Below, one piece after another: positions 1 through 5,284 of a stretch of 5,284 bases of DNA. Under the pieces are notes generated by a model. That model did no database searches. It had not been told where the DNA came from and was given only the letters and a program-made list of their open reading frames with translations. Position 1 is the stretch's first letter; every line of letters starts with the position of its first letter. The stretch is from contig RFKJ01000845.1 in assembly GCA_003694325.1 (NCBI GenBank), positions 1 through 5,284 of the forward strand, read 5' to 3'. Made by a program: the position numbers and the translations under genes. Origin of the DNA: Deltaproteobacteria bacterium. GTDB taxonomy: Bacteria > Myxococcota_A > UBA796 > UBA2385.

Positions 1-1
1 C

Positions 2-139
2 GAGGCGGCGGCCCTCGCGGCCCGCGAAGACCTGCCGGCGGTGGATGCCGGGACGGTGGCCCTGCGCTACCTGCGGGCAGCGGACGCGGTGCCGCCGGCC
101 GGTCTTGGCGTCCGGTCGGGGGCCCACGCCGATTCCTGA
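2..139 (+). CDS. C-terminal end of a TsaB-like protein (5' truncated by the window)
   Basis: Only the last 45 residues are present; the frame is open from base 2 to a TGA at 137-139. The visible tail reads ...PAVDAGTVALRYLRAADA..., followed by a short Pro/Gly/Ala-rich end. A pattern of roughly 'P-x-Y-L-R-x-x-D-A' close to the C-terminus is typical of TsaB (YeaZ), the ASKHA-fold partner of TsaD. TsaB and TsaD work in threonylcarbamoyl transfer to A37 of ANN-decoding tRNAs in the cytoplasm. The codons are strongly GC-ending, like those of the genes downstream, and the gap to the next gene is 60 bases with no convincing terminator, so co-transcription is plausible. The assignment rests on a short motif only. 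An unrelated protein ending in a similar YLR motif cannot be excluded. That a gene ends here is much surer than its name. Confidence 0.5.
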   Translation, partial: EAAALAAREDLPAVDAGTVALRYLRAADAVPPAGLGVRSGAHADS

Positions 140-199
140 GACCGCCAGCCCGCGACGCCGGCGCACAGGACGCCTGCGGCCCCCCAGACGGAGGAAGCG

Positions 200-1243
200 A
201 TGTCGGAGACCCAGCCCGCCGAGGGCCTGACGATCGCGGTGGTCGGCGCCACCGGGGCAGTCGGCCGGGACCTGGTGGCGACCCTGGAGCGGTCGGCATT
301 GCCGGTCCGCGAACTGCGGCTGGTGGCCGGGCGGTCCAGCGCCGGCCAGACCGTCGACGTCGGCGGCCGCTCCCACCGGGTCCAGGTGCTGTCCGGCGAA
401 CCCGGGGAGCTGCCCGCCTTCGAGGGGGTGCAGCTCGCCTTCCTGGCGGTGCCACCGGAGGTGTCCGTGCCCCTGGCGTCGGCGTTGGCCGAGCAGGGGA
501 TCATGGTCGTGGAGATCGGCGGCGCCCTGGCCGGGCGGGCGCCGATGGTGGTCCCGGCTGTCGGCATCGAGGCGCTCGCCGAGGCGTCCCGGCTGCGGAT
601 GGCCAGCTCGCCGTCGGCTCCGACCGTGGTCGTCGCGACCGTGGTGGCCGCCCTGCGCGACCTCGTGCCGGAGTCGGTGTCCGGGACCGTGCTGCTCAGC
701 GCAGGCGCGGCCGGTCGAGCCGGTGCCGAGGAGCTGTCCGGGCAGGTGGTCGCGCTGTTCAACCAGCGCCAGCCGCCACGCCGGGTGTTCCCGACCGGGC
801 TGGCCTTCGACCTGCTGCCCGCCGTGGGCACGGTGCCGGCGGCCGACGACGATCCGCTCGCCGGCTGGAGCGAGGCCGAACGGCGGGTCGCTGCGGAGGT
901 GGCGACCCTCGTCGAGCTGCCCCCGCCGCACATCGCCCTGTCGTTGGCCGTGGCGCCCCTGTTCTCCGGCGTGGCCGCCTCCCTGCGCGTCGCGCTGGAG
1001 GCCGACGCCGATCTCGACGAGATCCGGCGACGCCTGGAGGCCGGGCCGACGATCCGCCTGGCCGAGCCGCTGGCCGGTCCACGTCGCCTCGTCGGGCGGG
1101 CCGGTCTCTACGTCGGTCGGCTGCGGAAGGACCCGGCGGGTGGGGCGGTCCACCTCTGGGCCATGGCCGACAACCTGCGCTTCGCGGCGACCGGCAACGC
1201 CATCGCCGTGGCCACGACGCTGTGGCGGGAGGGGATGCTGTAG
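200..1243 (+). CDS. Usg-like, probably catalytically inactive aspartate-semialdehyde dehydrogenase (asd/usg) family protein
   Basis: The product is 347 aa, the usual length for the bacterial ASADH family. The ATG at 200 has a strong Shine-Dalgarno GGAGG (190-194) five bases upstream. The N-terminal Rossmann domain keeps IAVVGATGAVG (GATGAVG at residues 16-22). 'SSAGQTVDVGG' near residue 46 and 'ADNLRFAATGNAI' near 323-335 also match family landmarks. True ASADH reduces beta-aspartyl phosphate to aspartate semialdehyde for Lys, Thr and Met synthesis, using the Cys of the N-P-N-C motif. Here that motif reads SPSAPT, placing Ala140 at the Cys position. By the same manual alignment the substrate Gln is Leu166, the R of RVPV is Val251, and the H of GHSE is Val258. 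The fold is therefore kept while the active site is lost, as in E. coli Usg, whose Cys is also missing and which sits next to truA. A real asd must lie elsewhere. The role is unknown; it may be a dimerisation or regulatory pseudoenzyme. Confidence 0.85.
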   Translation: MSETQPAEGLTIAVVGATGAVGRDLVATLERSALPVRELRLVAGRSSAGQTVDVGGRSHRVQVLSGEPGELPAFEGVQLAFLAVPPEVSVPLASALAEQGIMVVEIGGALAGRAPMVVPAVGIEALAEASRLRMASSPSAPTVVVATVVAALRDLVPESVSGTVLLSAGAAGRAGAEELSGQVVALFNQRQPPRRVFPTGLAFDLLPAVGTVPAADDDPLAGWSEAERRVAAEVATLVELPPPHIALSLAVAPLFSGVAASLRVALEADADLDEIRRRLEAGPTIRLAEPLAGPRRLVGRAGLYVGRLRKDPAGGAVHLWAMADNLRFAATGNAIAVATTLWREGML

Positions 1244-1275
1244 CGCGCCGGTCGGTGACAATCTGTCCGGCGCGC
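1243..1275 (+). repeat. 9-bp perfect inverted repeat at the end of the Usg-like gene (candidate stem-loop)
   Basis: GCGCGCCGG (1243-1251) is perfectly complementary to CCGGCGCGC (1267-1275), with a 15-base loop. The last base of the TAG stop forms the first base of the stem. Inside the loop GACA (1257-1260) can pair with TGTC (1264-1267), giving a longer two-part hairpin. The following bases are G-rich, with no T-tract, so a classical intrinsic terminator is not supported. It could be an attenuating or mRNA-stabilising hairpin between the Usg-like gene and the envelope gene, or a chance product of extreme GC content. Confidence 0.4.
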
Positions 1276-1339
1276 GGGGCCGGTGGGGGTGCGGCGGCGC
1301 GAGGGGAACGTCGGCACGAACCGTGCATGGACGGGCGGC

Positions 1340-1408
1340 ATGACCCGTCGCCCCCTTTCGCTCGTGCTCGTCGCCCTGGCCCTCCTGCGTGCACCGGCTG
1401 CCCGGGCC
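1340..1408 (+). other. Sec-type signal peptide of the large exported protein
   Basis: Residues 1-23 run MTRRPLSLVLVALALL...ARA. They have a positive n-region (two Arg), a Leu/Val/Ala hydrophobic core and an Ala-x-Ala type I signal peptidase site, with cleavage predicted between Ala23 and Gly24. No Cys follows the cut, so it is not a lipobox. This segment is the main reason for placing the start at 1340. Confidence 0.8.
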
Positions 1409-4027
1409 GGGGTTCCCGACCGCGTCGCCGCCTCGATCGACGCGACGTCGGGGGCGCCCTGGGACCTGGCCCCGGGCCCCGATGCGCTGGCCCTGGTGTT
1501 CGTCGACACCGAGGCCGGCCTGCTGGGCACCCTCGATTTGCGAAGCTGGGAGGTCGAGACGGTGTCGGCCTGTTCCGGGGCGATGGGGGTGGCGTTCTGG
1601 GACGACGGTTCCGAGGTCCACGTCTACACCGGCTGTGGAGATGGCAGCGTCGCGACGACGACCCTCGTCGACGGGCACCTCGGCTCCGTCGAGACGGCGT
1701 TCGAGGTGGGGGACGGTGCGGTCCTCGGGGTGGTCGGGGATGGCAGCCTGCTCTACGTGCTGACCGACCCCGACGACGGCAGCTACCCCACCCTGCACAG
1801 CGTGGACCCCGACGGCGGCACGGTCGATGGGGTCGGTGGCTTCCCGGTGACCACGTCCTCCAGCGGCTTCGAGGACATCGCGCTGTCCGGCGGGACCGCC
1901 TTCGTCCTGCACGGGGGTGACAACCTGTCCAAGGTCACCCTGAGCAGCGGCAGCCTGGCGTCGGAGTCGGGCAGCCTCAGCTCGCTGGAGGGCCGGGACC
2001 TGGTGATCTCCAGCACCGGGGGAAGCATCCTGGCGGGTGGGGGATCCACGGTCGCCCGGTTCAACACCGGAGACAACGGCTGGGACCTGCAGATCACCAG
2101 CGGTGATGGGCTCTCCGAGGTCGACGCGCTGGGCCTGCTGGAGCAGGACGGGATGCTCGCGGTGGCCGACGAGGGGCTCCACTCCACCCTGTGGTTCACC
2201 TGGGACAGCAGCACGGGCGTGACCGGCAACATCGTGCAGGACGAGCTGCCGTGGCCGACGACGGACACGGCGGTGACCGAGATGGCGGTGGTCCTCGACG
2301 ACTACCTGGTGGCCGGCACCGAAGACGGCTCGCTGTGGGTGGCCACCGATCGGCCGTGGGTGGACATCACCGCCACCGATCCGACGGTGGCCGGGGCCGG
2401 CGACACGGTCGAAGTCCGCTTCACCAGCGACACCGACGGCACCTTCGAGCTGCGCCTGGGGACCGACAGCGACGACGGGGGCACCCTGTTGAGCGAGGGC
2501 AGCGTCACCGCCGGCGAGACCGTCGAAGCCCAGGTGGGCGTCGACTCGGACTGGGTCGAGGGAGACAACCAGCTCCGGGTGGTGGTGAAGGACGGCACCG
2601 GCCTCGCCGGGCACGACGCGACCGTGGTCAGCGTCGACAACCCCCCGGGCGCGGTGTCCCTGTCGGAGTCCTCGGTGGGGATCGCCGACGGCTACCTCAC
2701 CCTGTCGCTGACCGCGCCGGATGACGCCGACATCGCCACCGTGACCGTCTACCTGAGCACGGTGGAGTTCTCGGCCGCGGACTGGCCCGAGGGCGGGCCC
2801 GAATACGAGGGGCCGGACGACATCGCCGCCCCCATCGAGGTGAGCGTCTCCCCCGCCGAGTCGATCGAGGTCGAGTTATCGCCCCTGACCAACGGCACCC
2901 TGTACTACATCGCGGCCCGCGCGACGGACAGCGGCGGGCTGGAGGGACCCATGAGCGACGTCGTGACCGGTACCCCTGAAGAGACCCTCTCGGCGGCCGA
3001 GCTCGCCGGGGAGGCGGGAGGGTTCTGCGGCATGTCCGGCGCGGCGTCGGGGCTCCTCGCCGGCCTGGGCGGCCTGTTGGCCGTGGGGCGGCGCCGTCGC
3101 CGGGGAGCGACGAGCGCGGTGGGCGTCCTTTCGGGCCTGGCCCTGCTCTCCCTGGCCCCGTCGGCTCGCGCAGCCCAAAGCGACGCCGCCGCCGCGGCGG
3201 ACGCGACCACCCGCGGTGCCGCTGCGGCAGACTCCGGGCTGGCGGACCCCGCGGCGGGGGACGCCCACGCGTTGGACGGTACGGCCGGGGACTCCGCGGG
3301 CGGCGACTCGGCGGGCGACGACTCGGCGGGCGATGACTCCGCGGGCGACGACTCCGCGGGCGACGACTCCGCGGGCGACGACACCGTCGACGCCGACTGG
3401 CTGCCCACGGTCGAGGAGCTGGTCCCCGACGAGGGCAAGGTCGTCCCCCGGGCCGGGGTCGAGCTGCGCTTCGGCCCGATGTGGTTCGCCGAGGACAACG
3501 CCATCGCCCAGGTGCTGGGGGACGGGGGGCACAACATCCTGTGGCTGGAGGGCGGGCCGACCTTCTGGCGGGTGTTCCAGGTCTCGGCCGGAGCCGGCTT
3601 CTACCGGAAGAAGGGGACCCTGCTCACCGAATCGGGGGTCGCCTCGACCCAGAGCGACCTGCTGTACGCGGTTCCGGTCACCGCCAACCTCGGCCTCCGG
3701 CTCGACCTCCTCGACGAGCAGCCGTTCGTGCCCTACGCCAGCGTCGGCGCCGACTACTGGCTGTGGCGGGAGAGCTGGGAGACCGACAATTCCGGGGGCC
3801 ACGCGGGTATCGGCGGCGGCAAGGCCGGGGTCCACTTCGCCGCCGGTGGCCAGGTCCTGCTGGACATCTTCGAGCCCTCCCGGGCGGATACCACCCAGGC
3901 CCGCTTGGGAATCGTCGACAGCTACCTGACCGTGGAGTGGCGTCGGCAGGTCGTGGGGGTGTTCAGCGACGGGCTGGATCTCTCCAACGACCAGCTCAGC
4001 GTCGGCGTCCGGGTGCATACCCGGTGA
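1340..4027 (+). CDS. Large exported protein: beta-propeller/Ig/FN3 half with internal CTERM-like anchor, joined in frame to an outer-membrane beta-barrel
   Basis: The product is 895 aa from the ATG at 1340. In-frame GTGs at 1283 and 1289 would add up to 19 residues. ATG 1340 is preferred because it starts an ideal signal peptide, although no start here has a good Shine-Dalgarno. Residues 1-23 form the signal peptide. Residues ~40-340 hold six or seven repeats of a hydrophobic strand followed by G-D/S-x-L turns (e.g. YLVAGTEDGSLWVATD), beta-propeller-like. Residues ~341-432 look Ig-like. Residues ~435-546 look like FN3, ending LYYIAARATDSGGLEGP. Cys563 then begins a hydrophobic stretch and Arg5 (584-588), resembling a MYXO-CTERM signal. 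A second signal peptide-like segment follows (589-611), then an Ala/Asp/Gly/Ser linker (612-682), then ~8 amphipathic strands (705-895) typical of a small outer-membrane barrel. Only three cysteines occur (78, 99, 563). The whole reads like two adjacent envelope genes fused. Orthologues are not recognised; the substrate and role are unknown. It overlaps truA by 4 bases. Confidence 0.8.
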   Translation: MTRRPLSLVLVALALLRAPAARAGVPDRVAASIDATSGAPWDLAPGPDALALVFVDTEAGLLGTLDLRSWEVETVSACSGAMGVAFWDDGSEVHVYTGCGDGSVATTTLVDGHLGSVETAFEVGDGAVLGVVGDGSLLYVLTDPDDGSYPTLHSVDPDGGTVDGVGGFPVTTSSSGFEDIALSGGTAFVLHGGDNLSKVTLSSGSLASESGSLSSLEGRDLVISSTGGSILAGGGSTVARFNTGDNGWDLQITSGDGLSEVDALGLLEQDGMLAVADEGLHSTLWFTWDSSTGVTGNIVQDELPWPTTDTAVTEMAVVLDDYLVAGTEDGSLWVATDRPWVDITATDPTVAGAGDTVEVRFTSDTDGTFELRLGTDSDDGGTLLSEGSVTAGETVEAQVGVDSDWVEGDNQLRVVVKDGTGLAGHDATVVSVDNPPGAVSLSESSVGIADGYLTLSLTAPDDADIATVTVYLSTVEFSAADWPEGGPEYEGPDDIAAPIEVSVSPAESIEVELSPLTNGTLYYIAARATDSGGLEGPMSDVVTGTPEETLSAAELAGEAGGFCGMSGAASGLLAGLGGLLAVGRRRRRGATSAVGVLSGLALLSLAPSARAAQSDAAAAADATTRGAAAADSGLADPAAGDAHALDGTAGDSAGGDSAGDDSAGDDSAGDDSAGDDSAGDDTVDADWLPTVEELVPDEGKVVPRAGVELRFGPMWFAEDNAIAQVLGDGGHNILWLEGGPTFWRVFQVSAGAGFYRKKGTLLTESGVASTQSDLLYAVPVTANLGLRLDLLDEQPFVPYASVGADYWLWRESWETDNSGGHAGIGGGKAGVHFAAGGQVLLDIFEPSRADTTQARLGIVDSYLTVEWRRQVVGVFSDGLDLSNDQLSVGVRVHTR
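3016..3034 (+). promoter_or_regulatory. Possible internal ribosome binding site and in-frame ATG inside the large ORF
   Basis: GGGAGGG at 3016-3022 lies nine bases before an in-frame ATG at 3032 (Met565). This is a better Shine-Dalgarno match than any start at the 5' end of the ORF. Initiation here would give a 331-aa protein with the second signal-like segment, linker and barrel, and without the propeller half. A later in-frame GTG at 3083 would start an even more typical signal peptide (n-region with Arg5) but has no clear Shine-Dalgarno. The GGGAGGG also encodes Gly-Gly in frame, so chance cannot be excluded. Confidence 0.3.
3020..3103 (+). other. Internal CTERM-like sorting signal (Cys, hydrophobic segment, Arg5)
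   Basis: Residues 561-588 read GFCGMSGAASGLL...LLAVGRRRRR: one Cys in a Gly-rich motif, then about 18 small and hydrophobic residues, then five consecutive arginines. This three-part pattern is that of MYXO-CTERM and related C-terminal sorting signals, which normally end a protein and are processed by dedicated rhombosortase- or myxosortase-like membrane proteases. Here it follows directly after the FN3-like domain, as expected for a protein terminus, but translation continues for 307 more residues. Confidence 0.55.
3104..3172 (+). other. Internal second signal peptide-like segment
   Basis: Residues 589-611 (GATSAVGVLSGLALLSLAPS then ARA) form a hydrophobic core ending in an Ala-x-Ala site, with predicted cleavage after Ala611. 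The Arg5 just upstream would serve as its positive n-region. A low-complexity periplasmic-type linker and a beta-barrel follow, exactly as expected after a genuine N-terminal signal peptide of an outer-membrane protein. Confidence 0.55.
3293..3382 (+). repeat. Six-copy 15-bp in-frame tandem repeat (SAGDD linker)
   Basis: There are six tandem 15-base units of consensus tcSgcgggcgacgac. The first has ggc in place of the fourth codon's gac, and the third has gat. Each unit encodes Ser-Ala-Gly-Asp-Asp (first unit Ser-Ala-Gly-Gly-Asp). The last three units are identical, which suggests recent expansion by slippage. The repeat lies in the flexible acidic linker between the second signal-like segment and the beta-barrel. 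A unit length divisible by three keeps the frame when copies are gained or lost. Confidence 0.9.
3452..4024 (+). other. C-terminal outer-membrane beta-barrel domain
   Basis: Residues 705-895 contain about eight alternating, aromatic-rich strands separated by polar or Gly-rich turns. Examples are GVELRFGPMWFA, ILWLEGGPTFWRV, FQVSAGAGFYRKK, YAVPVTANLGLRLDL, PFVPYASVGADYWLW, GVHFAAGGQVLLDIF, YLTVEWRRQVVG and QLSVGVRV. The pattern fits a small OmpA/OmpW-sized barrel, possibly of the MXAN_2562-type family, although that specific name is recalled rather than tested. The protein ends VRVHTR instead of the usual terminal aromatic residue, which is a mild oddity for BAM recognition. Confidence 0.65.
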
Positions 4028-4863
4028 CGACCCGGCCCGGGACGGGACCGGTCCCGCCGCGGCGCTGGCGCCTGGAGCTGGCCTGGGACGGTCGGGCCTA
4101 CGCGGGGTGGCAGGTCCAACCGGCCGGTCACGGGCGGACGATCCAGCAGGTGGTGGAGGAGGCCCTGCAGCGGGTGCTGGGGGGGGCGTCGGCGCGGGTG
4201 GAGGCCAGCGGGCGCACGGACGCCGGGGTCCACGCGCTGCAGCAGGTCGCGGCGTTCACCACGTCGGTGCCGCGCACCGAGCGGGCCATCGTCCACGGGC
4301 TGAACCACTGCCTGCCCCCCGACATCGCCTGCCTGGCCGCCAGCCCCGCGCCCATCGACTTCGATCCCCGGCGATGGACGCGCCGCAAGCGGTATCGCTA
4401 CCGGATCCTGACCCGGCCGGCCCGCTGCCCGTTTCGACACGGACAGGTCCTCCACCTGTCCCGGGACCTGGACCTCGCCGCCATGCAGCGGGCCGCCCGG
4501 CACCTCGTCGGGCGACACGACATGCAGAGCTTCCGGGCAGCCGGCTGTTCGGCGCGGACCACCGTCCGCACCCTGACCGAGGTGGCGGTCATCCGGCGCG
4601 ACGACGAGCTGCACATCGAGGTGCAGGGCAACGGCTTCCTGCGCCACCAGGTCCGGATCATGGCCGGTACCCTGGTGGAGGTGGGCCGGGGGCGGATCTC
4701 CCCCGACGCGGTGTCGGCCATCATCGCAGCCCGGCGTCGGTCGGCGGCCGGGCCGACGCTGCCGGCGGCCGGCCTGTGGCTGGTGGAGGTGGACTGCCCG
4801 CCGACTCCCCGGGGGCGACCGACCTGTGGGCCGGGCGCGGTTTATGCAGCGGGTGCGGACTGA
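4024..4863 (+). CDS. truA: tRNA pseudouridine(38-40) synthase TruA
   Basis: The product is 279 aa, close to the typical TruA length. TruA isomerises uridine to pseudouridine at positions 38-40 of the tRNA anticodon stem-loop in the cytoplasm. All main landmarks are present. WRLELAWDGRAYAGWQVQP occurs at residues 15-33. The catalytic motif ASGRTDAGVHAL carries Asp66. RKRYRYRIL is at 121-129, HDMQSFRAAGCSARTTVRTL at 165-184, GNGFLRHQVRIMAGTLVEVG at 202-221, and the closing GPTLPAAGLWLVEV at 243-256. The start is a GTG at 4024 whose last two bases belong to the TGA of the upstream gene (GTGA overlap). There is no evident Shine-Dalgarno, which favours translational coupling. The short Pro/Gly tail after residue 258 is not part of the conserved fold. 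The gene converges on the minus-strand gene that ends 35 bases away. Confidence 0.97.
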   Translation: MTTRPGTGPVPPRRWRLELAWDGRAYAGWQVQPAGHGRTIQQVVEEALQRVLGGASARVEASGRTDAGVHALQQVAAFTTSVPRTERAIVHGLNHCLPPDIACLAASPAPIDFDPRRWTRRKRYRYRILTRPARCPFRHGQVLHLSRDLDLAAMQRAARHLVGRHDMQSFRAAGCSARTTVRTLTEVAVIRRDDELHIEVQGNGFLRHQVRIMAGTLVEVGRGRISPDAVSAIIAARRRSAAGPTLPAAGLWLVEVDCPPTPRGRPTCGPGAVYAAGAD

Positions 4864-4867
4864 ATCG

Positions 4868-4898
4868 CCCGGCGCCGCCCTCCGACCGGAGGGCCGGG
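4868..4898. terminator. Candidate bidirectional terminator hairpin between convergent genes
   Basis: GCCCTCC (4877-4883) and GGAGGGC (4888-4894) form a perfect 7-bp stem with a GACC loop. CCCG (4868-4871) can pair with CGGG (4895-4898) to extend it by four pairs past a five-base bulge. The hairpin fills almost the whole 35-base gap between the truA stop and the stop of the minus-strand gene, which is where a shared terminator is expected. Neither side has a T-tract, so termination efficiency is uncertain. Confidence 0.5.
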
Positions 4899-5201
4899 TC
4901 AGATGTCGGCGTCCACCGGCAGGTCGTCGTCGTCGTCGTCGACGTCGACATCGACCTCGTCGTCCACGACCTCGACATCGTCGTCGAGGTCCTTGTCGTA
5001 GGCGGCGCTGACCGTGGGCTTGACCGGCTTCGACGACGTCTTGTACTTGGACATCACCGCCACCCGCGGGTCGGGCGTGGGGTCGTCGCGCTGGTCGGCC
5101 CCGCACTTGGGACACACGGGATCGGGGCGGTTGAGGTCGTAGAAGCCCTTGCCGCACTGAAAGCAGGTGTAGCGCTTGCCGAGGTCGACTTTGCTGGGCA
5201 T
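4899..5201 (-). CDS. FYDLN-acid family (TIGR02300-like) zinc-ribbon protein with acidic tail
   Basis: The product is 100 aa from the ATG whose first base is at 5201. An in-frame GTG at 5264 would add 21 Pro-rich residues. The shorter start is preferred because family members begin a few residues before the zinc ribbon, although neither start has a good Shine-Dalgarno. Residues 8-34 read GKRYTCFQCGKGFYDLNRPD and on to VCPKCG. The four Cys (13, 16, 30, 33) make a CxxC-x13-CxxC zinc ribbon enclosing the diagnostic FYDLNRP. A basic and Ser/Lys/Pro-rich middle (51-62) is followed by a highly acidic tail (69-99) with six consecutive Asp encoded by six GAC codons (4923-4940). The family is known in alpha- and deltaproteobacteria, but its function is not established. 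Nucleic-acid or protein binding by the ribbon is a guess. It is transcribed towards truA and is not part of that operon. Confidence 0.88.
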   Translation of the reverse strand: MPSKVDLGKRYTCFQCGKGFYDLNRPDPVCPKCGADQRDDPTPDPRVAVMSKYKTSSKPVKPTVSAAYDKDLDDDVEVVDDEVDVDVDDDDDDLPVDADI

Positions 5202-5284
5202 GGAGGCAGGTCCGGGGTCGGGATGGGAAGCAACGGTGGGGGCAGGGGGTGGCCTGCCATCCACCGCGATGGCCGACTCCCCCG

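Noticed and set aside
156..182. Near-repeat GACGCCGGCG / GACGCCTGCG in the gap before the Usg-like gene
   Set aside because: The match is short and imperfect in very GC-rich DNA; no operator or terminator structure is supported.
67..933. Long minus-strand open frame opposite the Usg-like gene (288 codons)
   Set aside because: It is antisense to a clear family member, rich in Ser/Arg/Thr/Pro with no recognisable domain, and is the expected shadow of GC-ending codons.
1255..1282. GTGACA as a possible -35 box for the large envelope gene
   Set aside because: No plausible -10 element lies 16-18 bases downstream, where the sequence is only G and C, and the site is inside the hairpin.
2876..2878. 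Rare TTA leucine codon in the large ORF, possibly a bldA-like switch
   Set aside because: TTA control is known in Streptomyces, and nothing here suggests an actinomycete; a single rare codon is not evidence of regulation.
2876..4018. Minus-strand open frame of 380 codons opposite the barrel region
   Set aside because: The composition (Gly/Arg/Val/Pro, with repeated GVVAR from the 15-bp repeat) is an artefact of reading the opposite strand; no domain or start signal is seen.
3481..4023. Upstream extension of the truA frame
   Set aside because: The extra 181 residues are Arg/Gly/Pro-rich out-of-frame translation of the barrel domain. TruA homology begins just after the GTG at 4024.
4923..4940. 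Six GTC trinucleotides as a possible non-coding microsatellite
   Set aside because: They are in frame in the minus-strand gene and simply encode the Asp6 run of its acidic tail.
3922..5157. Minus-strand open frame of 411 codons across truA
   Set aside because: It lies opposite fully conserved TruA motifs and overlaps the real minus-strand gene in another frame; Arg/Gly/Pro-rich shadow.

Overview
The window is very GC-rich and almost fully coding, with strong GC-ending codon bias. Several signals point to a myxobacterium-like or other 'deltaproteobacterial' Gram-negative. These are a Cys + hydrophobic + poly-Arg sorting signal resembling MYXO-CTERM, an outer-membrane beta-barrel domain, and a FYDLN-acid zinc-ribbon protein. 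This placement is inferred from motifs; no database search was possible.

Layout: (1) 2-139 (+), the last 45 codons of a gene whose end resembles TsaB (tRNA t6A synthesis). (2) 200-1243 (+), an aspartate-semialdehyde dehydrogenase (ASADH) family protein. It keeps the N-terminal GATGAVG nucleotide-binding motif but has lost the catalytic Cys, the catalytic His and the substrate-binding Arg and Gln, so it looks like a Usg-type pseudoenzyme. (3) A 96-base gap holding a 9-bp perfect inverted repeat at the stop codon. (4) 1340-4027 (+), an 895-aa exported protein built like two proteins joined in frame. The first half is signal peptide, beta-propeller-like repeats, Ig-like and FN3-like domains, and a CTERM-like anchor. 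The second half is a second signal peptide-like segment, an Ala/Asp/Gly/Ser low-complexity linker with a 15-bp tandem repeat, and an outer-membrane beta-barrel. (5) 4024-4863 (+), truA, starting at a GTG inside the previous stop (GTGA overlap). (6) A 35-base convergent gap with a hairpin. (7) 4899-5201 (-), a 100-aa FYDLN-acid family zinc-ribbon protein with a poly-Asp tail.

The four plus-strand genes look like one transcription unit. The order Usg-like / large envelope protein / truA recalls usg-truA in E. coli and asd-usg-fimV-truA in Pseudomonas, although the middle protein here has no LysM or FimV-like features. If the first fragment is tsaB, the unit has an anticodon-loop tRNA-modification gene at each end.

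The most unusual item is the in-frame junction around 3010-3175. There, a C-terminal sorting signal and an N-terminal export signal share one arginine run in the middle of a single ORF.
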